From assembly GCA_052034865.1 (NCBI GenBank), contig JBPOIC010000026.1:1-63702 (forward strand): DNA of 63,702 nt, read 5' to 3'. The position numbers were made by a program, and so were the translations under genes. Below the pieces are notes generated by a model. The model was given only the letters and a program-made list of their open reading frames with translations, was not told the DNA's origin and made no database searches. This document shows, piece by piece, positions 1 through 8,992 of the stretch; positions within the stretch are counted from its first letter, which is position 1, and the number at the start of each line of letters is the position of its first letter. The DNA comes from JBPOIC01 sp052034865. Its GTDB lineage: Bacteria > UBA10199 > JADFYH01.

Positions 1-2
1 GG

Positions 3-3000
3 GTTAACGCGAAAGCTCAGGAAGAGAAAAAGCGGGTGGGTGCTGTTACTGCCGAAAGTGATTCTGAAAATCTCGAGATGTCTGATCCCAATGCAACGGA
101 GCCTCCAGTCGAGCAGGCCAAGCCATCTCAGGAATTACCGAGAGATTTACGTCCTTCCACCAGACATAGTGGGTCTCTTACTAGATGGGCAACGGGAGCC
201 GCTGCTATGCTGGGAGTTTCTTTTTCCGCTCTTGCCCAGGCGCACGCGGCCACAAGCTTCTCTCAGGAAACCGCAGCGAAGGCTTCTGAATCGAACGATT
301 TGTTGAGCGCGGGGATCACGGTTGCGGTTGCCGTCTTGGGAGTTGGAGCTTTCTATTTACTTCGGCGGAAGAATAGGTTGGGGGATGAAAAAACCGTCGC
401 AGAGAAAAGCGACATGCCTCAAAAAACTTCCTTCATTCTTGCTCACACCGAACGCGACCCACAAAAAGAACTTCCCCTCGAATGGCGCCGAGAAATTAAA
501 GTCGGCCAATACACGACAAGAGATGTAAAAACGACCGGTGAATTAGCGGAAGCGATCGTTAAAGATGGCATTCTGGAGCTTTTGGGAAAAGAGAATGTGA
601 ACGGGGTGTTTAGTTACGGTTCTGCATTTCATCCCAAACCTGGAGAGACGGCGGAGTCACGCGGCAATCGTGATTTGAAACAGATGGGCGCTGAGAAAAT
701 GGATTTTTTTGTCGTGCTCGATAATCCCGATCAGGCGATGCAGGTCATGGGGGCGCGAATAGGATGGAGTAAAGATCAAATCGCCAAGGCACGTAAGCAT
801 GTGCGTTTTTCCAGGGATGGGTTGAGTGAAGGGTTTGCCGCCGTTCAACAGGATTTTGCCGTGGTGGGCAAAGAAGGAAATGGTCCGGCGGTTCAGCGAT
901 TATTTAAATACAAGATTTCGTTTGTCTCGAAAAAGGCTTTTCAAAACCTTGATGCCGATCAAACCGCTGCACTTGGTTTTTCCCAGATTCGCTTAAAAGA
1001 CGCTCAGGCCCAGAACGTGATGTATGCAAAATCCCATCAAGATAAAAAGAATTTGCTGGGTCACATTCAAGCAATCGATCGCAAGATGGTGAATTGGGCA
1101 AGATTGAGAATGGGGGATGAGAGCACGTATTCGCTGGGAGATTGGTTGAAGGAAGTGTGTCGGCTTTCATTCCGGCTTGAGTTCTATCGCTTCTGGGAAA
1201 ACGGATCGGGTTCGTGGGATAAGGGCGAGGCCCTTTATGAAGGTCGCAAGGATGCCTTACAGGAGGTGTTTTTAAAACCGATTCGTGAAGCGTTCGCTAA
1301 AGATAGCACCACACACTATCTCACCTTGAAGGGAGAGCGTATTGATCCTGATAAAATTACGCTGGAGAATTTTAAAGACATTGTGGTCGTCGATCTGGAA
1401 CCACGCAATCGTGCGCTTCAGTATGCCGTCACAGCGCCTCTCTTTTTCTGGCGTAATGTGCGGGGTTTGTACTCCTACGTGGCTCATAGCGTTCCCATGA
1501 ATGCTTATTCCAGCCAACTCGTTCCAGAGCCAAACGCGACCTATGCAGGGAATAAGGCGCGAGGAATTACTGAAAAGAATGGTGGAAGGGTTTCTCCCAT
1601 CATTCGCATATTGGCCCATCCTGCCCTCCGATATGTGCCTGTCTTGCGCAAATATCGGGTGGATACGATCTATACGCCTGTCTATCACAACAATCTGGCT
1701 GACCATATCAATCGACTCTACGCCGTTGGAAGATTGGGTGCTGCACAAAAAGCAGCGATTGCCATCAGCGATGAAGATTACGATCAGTTAATGAGCTGGA
1801 CGGTTTCATCGCCCCATCTCACCAAACTCTCCAACGTCGATTTGGTTGGACAATTGATAGATCGAGCGGAAGTCGAGCGGACTCGTAGTGGTAACAAACC
1901 CTTTGATGCCTTGATCTCGACGATTGCCAGAACTCCGAGATTAGAGCCTGCCATTGCAGAATTGATCGAAGAGAAATGTCCTCACCTCGCCTCAACAGAA
2001 GTGGGCGATAAAATTCGACGTGCGCAAAAGTATCTTGAAAAAACGCAGGAGGAATTAAGTAAAGCCCGTAAACTTGGGGCTGCGCGGGCACAGGTGCGTG
2101 AGGCGGCGGCGGTTGCGCGCACTCGTTTAAGAGCTTTGGTGAAAATTGAAAAACAATGGATGCAGCATGAGGCGAACAAAGCACGGCTCAAAGAAAATCC
2201 TGAAGCCAAAATCAAGAAATCCGCAGAGCCTTTGAATGAGGCCCAGCTTAAAACCCTGGATGGACTCGATCAGCTTTCCAGCCCAAACGCGGTGAGTGCG
2301 CGCGCGTCTGAAATTAGCCGTACCCTGGATGAGTTGCGAGCAAGGGTCGAGGCTACGCATCATGGTCTCAAAGACAGAATCCTGGCCCTTCTCAATCAAC
2401 GGCAGGCCCAGCTTCATTTTGCCCTCGCCCTGGGTGAGAAAAGTCCAGCAGATGAATTGACGATCGATGCGCTTGAAAAAGCGATGGATCCAAATTCAAA
2501 GGATGGCGATGCGCTTGTGCGGGCTTTGAGAGAGGCAGATGCGATTAATCATCGCGCCGTGGGTCAAAAACTTGTTGATATCGAAGAGATTCGACAGAAG
2601 ACAAGACGTGAGAGGATTTTACTTCCCCAAAGTGGGCGGGATTTTAACCCAGTTGACGCGAGTGCCGATGGAGTTGCGGATGTGATTCGCTTAGGCGGGA
2701 TGGGTCAGATCGTTGCAGGGCCCAAGAGTTTAGCTCGGACAGCGCTGGTGGCGGCGACTTTCCTTTTGAAAGAAGCGTGGCGGCTGATTCTTTTTGGGAA
2801 TCAGGATTTTGCTCCGATCGGTCGTGCATCTATTGCTCCTTCATTGTGGCGGCCCTGGGAGAGTGTCGAGAGTCTTCGAAATACCGAAAATTTCAGAGTG
2901 GCATGCTATGAACAAGGGTGTGGTGGGATTGTTGCGGCGAATCACACGAGTACCCTTGATCAATTTGTTTTGACGGCTTTGGATGGCCAGAGCAGCTATG

Positions 3001-6000
3001 TCGCAAAAAAGGAGTTGGCCAGGTTTTGGATTATGAAGAAAGTCTTGGAGAAGACTCATAGTATTCTTCTTGATCGTACGGCAAAAAATTCCCACGAAAA
3101 TTTCAATACTGGCGTTCGCTCAACCCTGGACAAAAAACGTCGCCCCTATATCTTCCCCTCCGGAACACGCCCGCTGAGAGGAAGTATTGCTCCGTTTAAA
3201 CAGGGAACTTCTCATGTGGCCAAAGATAACGATGCCCTGGTTCTTGTTCAGGTCATCAATGGAATTGGACAGATGGAAACGGGAAAGGCGTGGAGGATCG
3301 GGACTTCCCGTCCAGTCGTCGTTGAATCGGAAATGCTCGATCACAAAAACTATAGCACTCGAGAAGAATTTCAAACGGCCTTGGAAGAAACCAACCGCCG
3401 TCTTTATCTCAAAACGATGGATCATCTAAAGAGCCGTGCCGATCGTGGAGATGTTCTGGCGGGCGTTCAGGTAGTTGAGAATATTTTGAATCATGCAGAT
3501 GGAATTGAGCTTGTGCGCGCAAACAAAGAAGATGCAGCAAGGATGTGGGCGAAAGATAATAAAATCGATTTTGAATTTCTCAATCAGTTTACTCGGTGGT
3601 CTCAGGCTCATGCCCCTCATTTCTTTAATGCGGGACCCGCGCGCGATTATTTTCTCATGAGCGCTGCGGAGTGGACTGCGAAGGCACAAATTTCACCAAG
3701 GAAGAAAAACGAAAATGCAGGGCGGAACAATGGCGAGGGGGGGAAGGGACAAAAAGTCCAAATGACCCCTGCTCAGCAAAAAGCAATTCGAGCCTTGCGT
3801 AAAGAAGCCCAGGGTTTTTTAAAACAGGTGAGGGGGCTTAAGGGAAAAGTAGAAGGTCAGGGTGCGTTAAGTGAATTGAATCAAAATGAGTGGAAGACAC
3901 TTCAGGAAAAACTTTCTCAGGTTCCAGAAACTCCTCGGACTTCTTATCCCCCGCCACCTGCATCGGCCAGCACGCAACCGACATCTTCCAAGACTGCAAC
4001 TCCAGAAACCCGCGGATTTACTCAAATGGCCCCGCTGTTTGTGAGCGCGGGAATCGCCGTAGCGGCGGCGTTCGGAGGACACGCCCTCAGCGCAGCCAGA
4101 TCCGAAGCTCAAACTCCTTCGCTAAAAATCGAACCAAAATCTCCGCATACTGAAAGAAGAGAAACATCCTCTCGGATATTGCCTTCTGAAAAAGTTCCCA
4201 AGCCTGAGATTCCGATCGGTTCCGGAGCAATGGTGGCTGCTGGGGCTTCGGCGGCTTTCCGAAAACAGAATCGCCGAGGTGAAAATCCGGAGGTGGTGCA
4301 GCATCTTGAAAACTATCGGGAACTGATAGCGAGATTAAGAAGTAATCCCAGTGGATTGCAGCGGCTCTACGCGAACATTGATGAGTTAGATGGAGGGAGA
4401 AGAAATAATTTCATCCAGTGTGTGCGTGAAATGGAAGAGCATCAAAGGGCTTTGCTGGAATTATGCGGTCAGGGGCTGGGGAGTACGGATGACCAGTTAA
4501 GTAAAAAGCAACGGCAGGAGTTTTATTCACTCATGGATGAGGAATTTGATCTGCATTTAAGGCTTTTTCAAAAAATTTCTTTTGGGAAATCAGATGATGG
4601 GAGTAATCCTGAACAGTTCGTTGGTCAGCATCATTTGTTACAAGGTCGCTATGAAGAACTTTCACGTGCCTTTCCCCAGGTTTTGGACAATAGCGATCCT
4701 GAGGAAATGGCATTACTTGCTGAGTGCAGGGCAGTAAATAGGTCGCAAAAACCTTTATCAACTGTCTCTCCTACTTTCGCGAAAGCAGCTCTCACCACCC
4801 TTGGCGTTGGTATTGGGGTGAGTGCTGCCGCGCATTCTGCCCAGGCTAAGGCCACTCAATCAATCGCCAGTGTCGCTACTGTGGAGGCCAGTGTTCCACT
4901 TTGCAGCATCACGCCTCACGAGGCGCCTATCAGTGGGGTGCTCGGAGTTTTGGGTGCGTTGGTGATTGGGATGGCTGCTGCGAAAGTTACAAGAGGTCGT
5001 CCTCCTGCTTTTTTTGATCTGACAAGAGAGGTTGAAAAAGTTTTGGGAAGAAAGGCCGGAGAAAAGAAAGATTTGCAGTTGGGGACAGGAGATTCCGTTC
5101 AGAAATTTAATCGATTTGATGAAAGGGGCAAGAGTCCTGTCTATGCTACGCAGGTGTTTGAAACTTCGAGTGCTGAATTACACAGTTATAAGACGGTTCA
5201 AACCCTTCTTCGGACGATCATGAAAGATAGTCTTAATATAAGTACTTGCCCTCCTACATTGATAATGGATTGCAGAAGGATGCCCGATAGGGGGGGGGGG
5301 CTGCCTCAGTTAATAACAAAAGTTACGGAATTTATTGTTTCAAATAATTACGATGTAGAAAGAGTTGTGTTGCTTGTTGATAATAAACCTATCGAGATCT
5401 ATCAGGGCATTCATGCAAAACAGAAAGAGGCTTTTTTAGAGGCATCTCTCAAAGCCACTACCGAAGGAAGTGCTCAGTCAACAGTTTTTAATTACGCGCT
5501 GGGATTTAGAGTTATTGAGCAAAGTGAGAGGGGAATAAATTATAGAGTTTTAGAAATAACAAATGAGGGGCCTCCAACTGCTGGTTCAATTGTATGTCAA
5601 TCGAATGTCTGTAGTCAGACTGCGGGAAAAGGAGAAAATGTTATTATTATTGCAGAAGAAGAGGTCACTCTCACTTTTGCAGGTCGATATGCTTTTGATT
5701 TTAAATTTGATCCTGAAAATGGTTCTTCGATAGTAGAGGCTGGGAAAACCACTCCAAGTGCCTTTGATCCGGCTTTGGTTCGTACTGAGAGGGCCAGAGT
5801 CTCATGGCGCATAGCGGGGCCTTTATCTCTTGGACTTTTTGTGGGCTCCACACTTGGCCTTCCTTCACCCGCTCACGCGCACGTGACACCACCTTCTCAC
5901 ACTCAGGTAGAAGCCTCGATCACTCCTCCTCAAAAACAGGATGATTCAAAAACTTCCGATCCACTTAAGCTGGCACTTGGGTTTTCTGCCGCGGCAGGGG

Positions 6001-6719
6001 TGTTGGCGATGGCGGGGAGAAAGAGAAAACCTTTGGATGTTGCAAGCCTTTTGGATCATATGGCTCAGTATAGAAGAGCCTTGGAAGATCTTGATGAGCC
6101 GGATCTGACTTCTCAACCTCAGCGTGCAAAAGAAGGTCCTCTTCCAAATATACACGACATGATCCGATTGGCCACTGAGCGTGATGATGAGGCTAGCTAC
6201 AAGGCACGCGAGCTCATAGCGAATGATGAAGAGCTGCTTTCACAGCTTGCTCTGCTTATCTCTCAAAAAAAGCCTTATCCTTATCATTATAGAGAACTCC
6301 TAAGAAACTTAGATCTGAGGCAAATGATCAGAAGAGCCAGAACCGAGCTTTCGGTCTTAAGAACGATTCGGTTGATTGGGGAATGTTCCACTCCTCCCCG
6401 AGAGTTTTGGAAGACCGCTGGGACTGTATTTGATTGTCGAGAGCTTCTTTGTCAGGCGATTGAGAGTGAGGATCCTAGAGATGTGTTTACGTTTTTAAGT
6501 TTCTCGCATCATCCTGTCTTAAAAAACCGTCTCCTGGAAGTTTTTCAGAATTATTGGTATGGATCGGGTGACGCTCAAAAAAATCTTATTCAGCAAACTC
6601 AATTGACCAATTGGATAAAGTTTTGGATGAAGGATGGAAGCTGTAGAGCCTGTTTCAAAGATTTGGCAAGGTTTGGTCCTCAATGGCTTAAACTTCTTGT
6701 ACTTGAGAGAGGTCGATAA
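3..6719 (+). CDS. Giant multidomain membrane protein with Tam41-like and PlsC-like domains (5' end outside window)
   Basis: The frame is open to the left edge; the first start-like codon is GTG at 36, so the gene probably begins upstream. Residues below count from that GTG. Around 165-480 there is a Tam41-like (mitochondrial-type CDP-diacylglycerol synthase) pattern: YGS at 194-196, then an MDFFVVLDN stretch at 222-230 with two acidic residues, as in Tam41 nucleotidyltransferases. Around 940-1110 lies a PlsC acyltransferase domain with NHTSTLD (N969, H970, D975) and PSGTR at 1041-1045. Four modules, each a signal-peptide-like hydrophobic segment, a Ser/Pro/Thr-rich loop and a second hydrophobic segment followed by basic residues, occur near 51-112, 1331-1415, 1581-1655 and 1925-2002. 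Regions about 600-900, 1420-1570, 1650-1920 and 2005-2227 are unrecognised. Both assigned domains act on phosphatidic acid, so a lipid-synthesis fusion is inferred. PlsC is firm; Tam41 is probable. Confidence 0.8.
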   Translation, partial: VNAKAQEEKKRVGAVTAESDSENLEMSDPNATEPPVEQAKPSQELPRDLRPSTRHSGSLTRWATGAAAMLGVSFSALAQAHAATSFSQETAAKASESNDLLSAGITVAVAVLGVGAFYLLRRKNRLGDEKTVAEKSDMPQKTSFILAHTERDPQKELPLEWRREIKVGQYTTRDVKTTGELAEAIVKDGILELLGKENVNGVFSYGSAFHPKPGETAESRGNRDLKQMGAEKMDFFVVLDNPDQAMQVMGARIGWSKDQIAKARKHVRFSRDGLSEGFAAVQQDFAVVGKEGNGPAVQRLFKYKISFVSKKAFQNLDADQTAALGFSQIRLKDAQAQNVMYAKSHQDKKNLLGHIQAIDRKMVNWARLRMGDESTYSLGDWLKEVCRLSFRLEFYRFWENGSGSWDKGEALYEGRKDALQEVFLKPIREAFAKDSTTHYLTLKGERIDPDKITLENFKDIVVVDLEPRNRALQYAVTAPLFFWRNVRGLYSYVAHSVPMNAYSSQLVPEPNATYAGNKARGITEKNGGRVSPIIRILAHPALRYVPVLRKYRVDTIYTPVYHNNLADHINRLYAVGRLGAAQKAAIAISDEDYDQLMSWTVSSPHLTKLSNVDLVGQLIDRAEVERTRSGNKPFDALISTIARTPRLEPAIAELIEEKCPHLASTEVGDKIRRAQKYLEKTQEELSKARKLGAARAQVREAAAVARTRLRALVKIEKQWMQHEANKARLKENPEAKIKKSAEPLNEAQLKTLDGLDQLSSPNAVSARASEISRTLDELRARVEATHHGLKDRILALLNQRQAQLHFALALGEKSPADELTIDALEKAMDPNSKDGDALVRALREADAINHRAVGQKLVDIEEIRQKTRRERILLPQSGRDFNPVDASADGVADVIRLGGMGQIVAGPKSLARTALVAATFLLKEAWRLILFGNQDFAPIGRASIAPSLWRPWESVESLRNTENFRVACYEQGCGGIVAANHTSTLDQFVLTALDGQSSYVAKKELARFWIMKKVLEKTHSILLDRTAKNSHENFNTGVRSTLDKKRRPYIFPSGTRPLRGSIAPFKQGTSHVAKDNDALVLVQVINGIGQMETGKAWRIGTSRPVVVESEMLDHKNYSTREEFQTALEETNRRLYLKTMDHLKSRADRGDVLAGVQVVENILNHADGIELVRANKEDAARMWAKDNKIDFEFLNQFTRWSQAHAPHFFNAGPARDYFLMSAAEWTAKAQISPRKKNENAGRNNGEGGKGQKVQMTPAQQKAIRALRKEAQGFLKQVRGLKGKVEGQGALSELNQNEWKTLQEKLSQVPETPRTSYPPPPASASTQPTSSKTATPETRGFTQMAPLFVSAGIAVAAAFGGHALSAARSEAQTPSLKIEPKSPHTERRETSSRILPSEKVPKPEIPIGSGAMVAAGASAAFRKQNRRGENPEVVQHLENYRELIARLRSNPSGLQRLYANIDELDGGRRNNFIQCVREMEEHQRALLELCGQGLGSTDDQLSKKQRQEFYSLMDEEFDLHLRLFQKISFGKSDDGSNPEQFVGQHHLLQGRYEELSRAFPQVLDNSDPEEMALLAECRAVNRSQKPLSTVSPTFAKAALTTLGVGIGVSAAAHSAQAKATQSIASVATVEASVPLCSITPHEAPISGVLGVLGALVIGMAAAKVTRGRPPAFFDLTREVEKVLGRKAGEKKDLQLGTGDSVQKFNRFDERGKSPVYATQVFETSSAELHSYKTVQTLLRTIMKDSLNISTCPPTLIMDCRRMPDRGGGLPQLITKVTEFIVSNNYDVERVVLLVDNKPIEIYQGIHAKQKEAFLEASLKATTEGSAQSTVFNYALGFRVIEQSERGINYRVLEITNEGPPTAGSIVCQSNVCSQTAGKGENVIIIAEEEVTLTFAGRYAFDFKFDPENGSSIVEAGKTTPSAFDPALVRTERARVSWRIAGPLSLGLFVGSTLGLPSPAHAHVTPPSHTQVEASITPPQKQDDSKTSDPLKLALGFSAAAGVLAMAGRKRKPLDVASLLDHMAQYRRALEDLDEPDLTSQPQRAKEGPLPNIHDMIRLATERDDEASYKARELIANDEELLSQLALLISQKKPYPYHYRELLRNLDLRQMIRRARTELSVLRTIRLIGECSTPPREFWKTAGTVFDCRELLCQAIESEDPRDVFTFLSFSHHPVLKNRLLEVFQNYWYGSGDAQKNLIQQTQLTNWIKFWMKDGSCRACFKDLARFGPQWLKLLVLERGR
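5290..5300 (+). repeat. 11-base poly-G tract inside the giant gene
   Basis: Eleven consecutive G residues follow GATA in the coding frame and encode Arg-Gly-Gly-Gly. In other bacteria, tracts of this length are prone to slippage during replication and can switch genes on and off. Loss or gain of one G would truncate the protein before its last hydrophobic hairpin. A sequencing or assembly error in tract length is also possible, although the frame reads through cleanly at 11. Confidence 0.9.
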
Positions 6720-6796
6720 GAGCTGAAGTTTATTGTCATTGAGAGAATTCTTTTGGATTGATTTTTGTTTTGAGGGTTCAGAGATTTGTTCTGTTT

Positions 6797-6975
6797 GACG
6801 GTGCCTGTCCCTTTGTTTGTAAGGCTTGTCTCGCATTTCCCTTCATCTGGGACGAAGTGCCCATCCTTCGACGAGCTCATGACTTATCAAAATGCGCTCA
6901 TCTAGGGCGGGAGGTGTTGCGGGCGTCATTGCAGCCAAGGGATTGCCGTGCTCCCTTCGGTCGCTCGTAGACGAA
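6797..6975. repeat. Mosaic of degraded dispersed repeats in a 273-bp gene-free gap
   Basis: The gap 6720-6992 lies between two convergent genes and has no convincing gene. It contains GTGCCTGTCCCTTTG (6801-6815), CATCCTTCGACGAGCTCATG (6862-6881) and a CGTCATTGC...GATTGCC...CTTCGGTCGCTCG stretch (about 6923-6968). From general knowledge these resemble palindromic dispersed repeats of many bacterial genomes. CATCCTTCGAC-type copies recur in this window near 28445 and 39748. Confidence 0.5.
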
Positions 6976-6992
6976 GAAAAGTTGAAAAGATC

Positions 6993-7835
6993 TCACCTCC
7001 CAAACATCTCCTCCAACACGCGCACCATTTTTTCTTCGTCATAGTAACATTCCCCAACTCCCAACACCCGATCCCGAAAACACGCGAGGTCTTTTGCAAA
7101 CAAGCCTCCACCCATCGTGCCTGTGGCGGTTTGAATCGGCCCTCTCTCACACATGGCCACCAGCGAGCGTCCACGTGTAAGACCTGGGCGATGCTCTTCT
7201 GTAAAATCCAAAACTCCTCCATCTTTAAATATGAGCGTGAGCTGAATGAGAATTCCCTGTTTGGTATCTTCGATGTTTTTTTGAGTGATTTTAAAATCAC
7301 CAAACCAGTCGGCTATCTGCAAGAGACGCGAGAGTGCGAGAATGGGCCGTGGGCCACTCAAGTTTTGATCAGCCATTTTTTCGCTTAAATTTGCGGTGAA
7401 GTGATAGCGTCCGTGTTTAAGGGGACCGAGCGTTGCGATTTGCACAAGGACATCGCGGTGTTGCTCGGTAAGGAGTGCAATGTGTTCGACATGAAGAATG
7501 CGATTTTTTGCCCGCGCAAGGGCAAAGAGCTCTTTTGCTTCTGCGCCGCTAAAGGCGAGAGGGTAATCGCAAAGAACGTGCTTGCCGGCTTCAAGACATG
7601 TGCGCACTTTTTGGGGATGATCGGTATTCTCAGTAGAAATGGCGATGGCCTTAATCTGTGGGTCGCTCAGCGCAGCCTCCAGTGAAAGGGTGGCAATATC
7701 CGAACGTCTGGAGATGATTCCAGCGAGGGTGATTCCATCAAGAGTTTGCGCAGCGCTTAAGCGCGCGCGACCTGCGGCGCCCAGGCCGCAAAGTGCAAGT
7801 GTAAGTGACATGTGGGGGCTTTCATAATTTTTCAT
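6993..7835 (-). CDS. Gfo/Idh/MocA-family oxidoreductase (biliverdin-reductase-like)
   Basis: This is a 280-residue NAD(P)-dependent dehydrogenase. The N-terminus carries the Rossmann glycine pattern GLGAAGRARL, followed by the family motif KHVLCDYPLAFS (usually EKP; here DYP) and an EHIALL stretch. The last two resemble biliverdin reductase (EYP, EHVELL) more than sugar dehydrogenases. The substrate cannot be read from sequence. The start at 7835 is favoured over Met-9 because AGGAGGG lies four to five bases upstream. The gene stands alone, divergent from the regulator at 8162 and convergent with the giant gene. The C-terminal half is short for the family, so it may be a reduced member. Confidence 0.75.
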   Translation of the reverse strand: MKNYESPHMSLTLALCGLGAAGRARLSAAQTLDGITLAGIISRRSDIATLSLEAALSDPQIKAIAISTENTDHPQKVRTCLEAGKHVLCDYPLAFSGAEAKELFALARAKNRILHVEHIALLTEQHRDVLVQIATLGPLKHGRYHFTANLSEKMADQNLSGPRPILALSRLLQIADWFGDFKITQKNIEDTKQGILIQLTLIFKDGGVLDFTEEHRPGLTRGRSLVAMCERGPIQTATGTMGGGLFAKDLACFRDRVLGVGECYYDEEKMVRVLEEMFGR

Positions 7836-7900
7836 TTTCCCTCCTGGTCCTCCACAAGCGGAAAGGCTCCCATCGAGGGAGGGATATGAGAAATTTTGTT

Positions 7901-7953
7901 TATATTTTCCCCTCTCCCTTCATGAAAGAGGGCTGGGAGAGGGGAAAAATATA
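7901..7953. repeat. Long near-perfect inverted repeat between divergent genes
   Basis: An 18-bp arm at 7901-7918 is mirrored at 7935-7953 with one extra A; the loop is 16 bases. The arms centre on CCCCTCTCCC/GGGAGAGGGG, a motif common in REP-like palindromes. It sits between two divergent 5' ends (7835 and 8162), so a terminator role is unlikely. The rest of 7836-8161 is very AT-rich (about 8025-8115) and probably holds the promoter of the 8162 gene. Confidence 0.75.
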
Positions 7954-8161
7954 ATTTCTTCACCCTCTCTCTAGCTAGCAGTTTGAAGATGGGGAGCGCT
8001 TAGTGTGTATTCTGATTTAACCCATTAAAAATATATTAATAAAATAATATCTAATTAACCATTCGAATTTTATAATTAATATTAAGATTTAGTATTCAGA
8101 ATGTTGTATTCATAGTAAATATTCTCTTGTCGTGCCTGAGACTGAGTGCTAGGCCGCGCTT

Positions 8162-8992
8162 ATGGCTCAGGCGATTTATTCCTACCTCGATTACCGAAAG
8201 TTTTTAAAGGATCGGTTTGCGCATTTAAAACAAACCGAAGGCCTTACCTATCGATCCTTTAATGAAAAAGCCGGTTTTTCATCCCCCAATTTTTTAAAAC
8301 TCGTCATCGAGGGTCAGCGCAATCTCACCGAAAAAAGCATCCCCAAAATCTGTCAGGCTCTCAAACTTTCAGATTCAGAGAGACAGTTTTTTGAAGCCCT
8401 CGTCCAGCTCAATCAGGCGAAATCTTTGGAAGAGCGCGAGCTCGTGTATGAGCACCTAAAAAAAATGCGCCCGCGTTTGTCGCTTCAAAGAATCGAGCAC
8501 GCCCAGTACGAATATCTTGAGCACTGGTACACTGTAGCCATCCGCGAGCTCACCACCCTGAAGGATTTTCAGGAAGACCCAGCCTGGATTCAAAACAAGC
8601 TCGGAAACAAAGTCGGAATTCGCCAGATTCGTTCTACGCTTAAACTCCTGGAGCGATTAAAGCTCATCGAGCGTGGAGAAGATGGAAAAATCAAATCAAC
8701 TCAGGCGCCCATTTCCACCGGCGATGAGGTCTCGGGCCTGGGCGTATATCGTTTTCATCAGGAGATGATCGATCAGGCAAAAAATGCACATAGCAAAACG
8801 CCTCAAAACCAAAGGGATATTTCTGCGCTGACAGTCGCTGTGAATGAAGAAACCTTTCGCATGATTAAATCCCGGATCCAAGGTTTTAGAAAAGAAATCC
8901 TCGCGCTGTGCCATTCCAGCGCCGAAGTCGATGCGATTTATCAGCTCAATTTTCAGTTATTCAATCTCTCGGAGGTTCCATGGGAAAAATAA
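8162..8992 (+). CDS. TIGR02147-family protein (putative regulator)
   Basis: The 276-residue soluble protein opens with YSYLDYRKFLKDRF, the hallmark of TIGR02147, a family found mostly in Fibrobacter and delta-proteobacterial lineages. Residues about 20-75 read as a helix-turn-helix/XRE-like unit (SPNFLKLVIEGQRNLTEKSI). A middle helical region and a conserved C-terminal segment follow, with ALTVAVNEETF as in the family. The function is not established; a transcriptional role is inferred from the HTH-like N-terminus. No clear Shine-Dalgarno site precedes the ATG, but no better start exists. Its 3' end overlaps the following lipoprotein gene by 13 bp, so the two are co-transcribed. Confidence 0.8.
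   Translation: MAQAIYSYLDYRKFLKDRFAHLKQTEGLTYRSFNEKAGFSSPNFLKLVIEGQRNLTEKSIPKICQALKLSDSERQFFEALVQLNQAKSLEERELVYEHLKKMRPRLSLQRIEHAQYEYLEHWYTVAIRELTTLKDFQEDPAWIQNKLGNKVGIRQIRSTLKLLERLKLIERGEDGKIKSTQAPISTGDEVSGLGVYRFHQEMIDQAKNAHSKTPQNQRDISALTVAVNEETFRMIKSRIQGFRKEILALCHSSAEVDAIYQLNFQLFNLSEVPWEK

Noticed and set aside
1272..1748. Long antisense reading frames opposite the giant gene (also 1819-2184, 9523-9954, 19218-19649 and others)
   Set aside because: They mirror the codon structure of the real gene on the other strand, have no family features and no ribosome sites.
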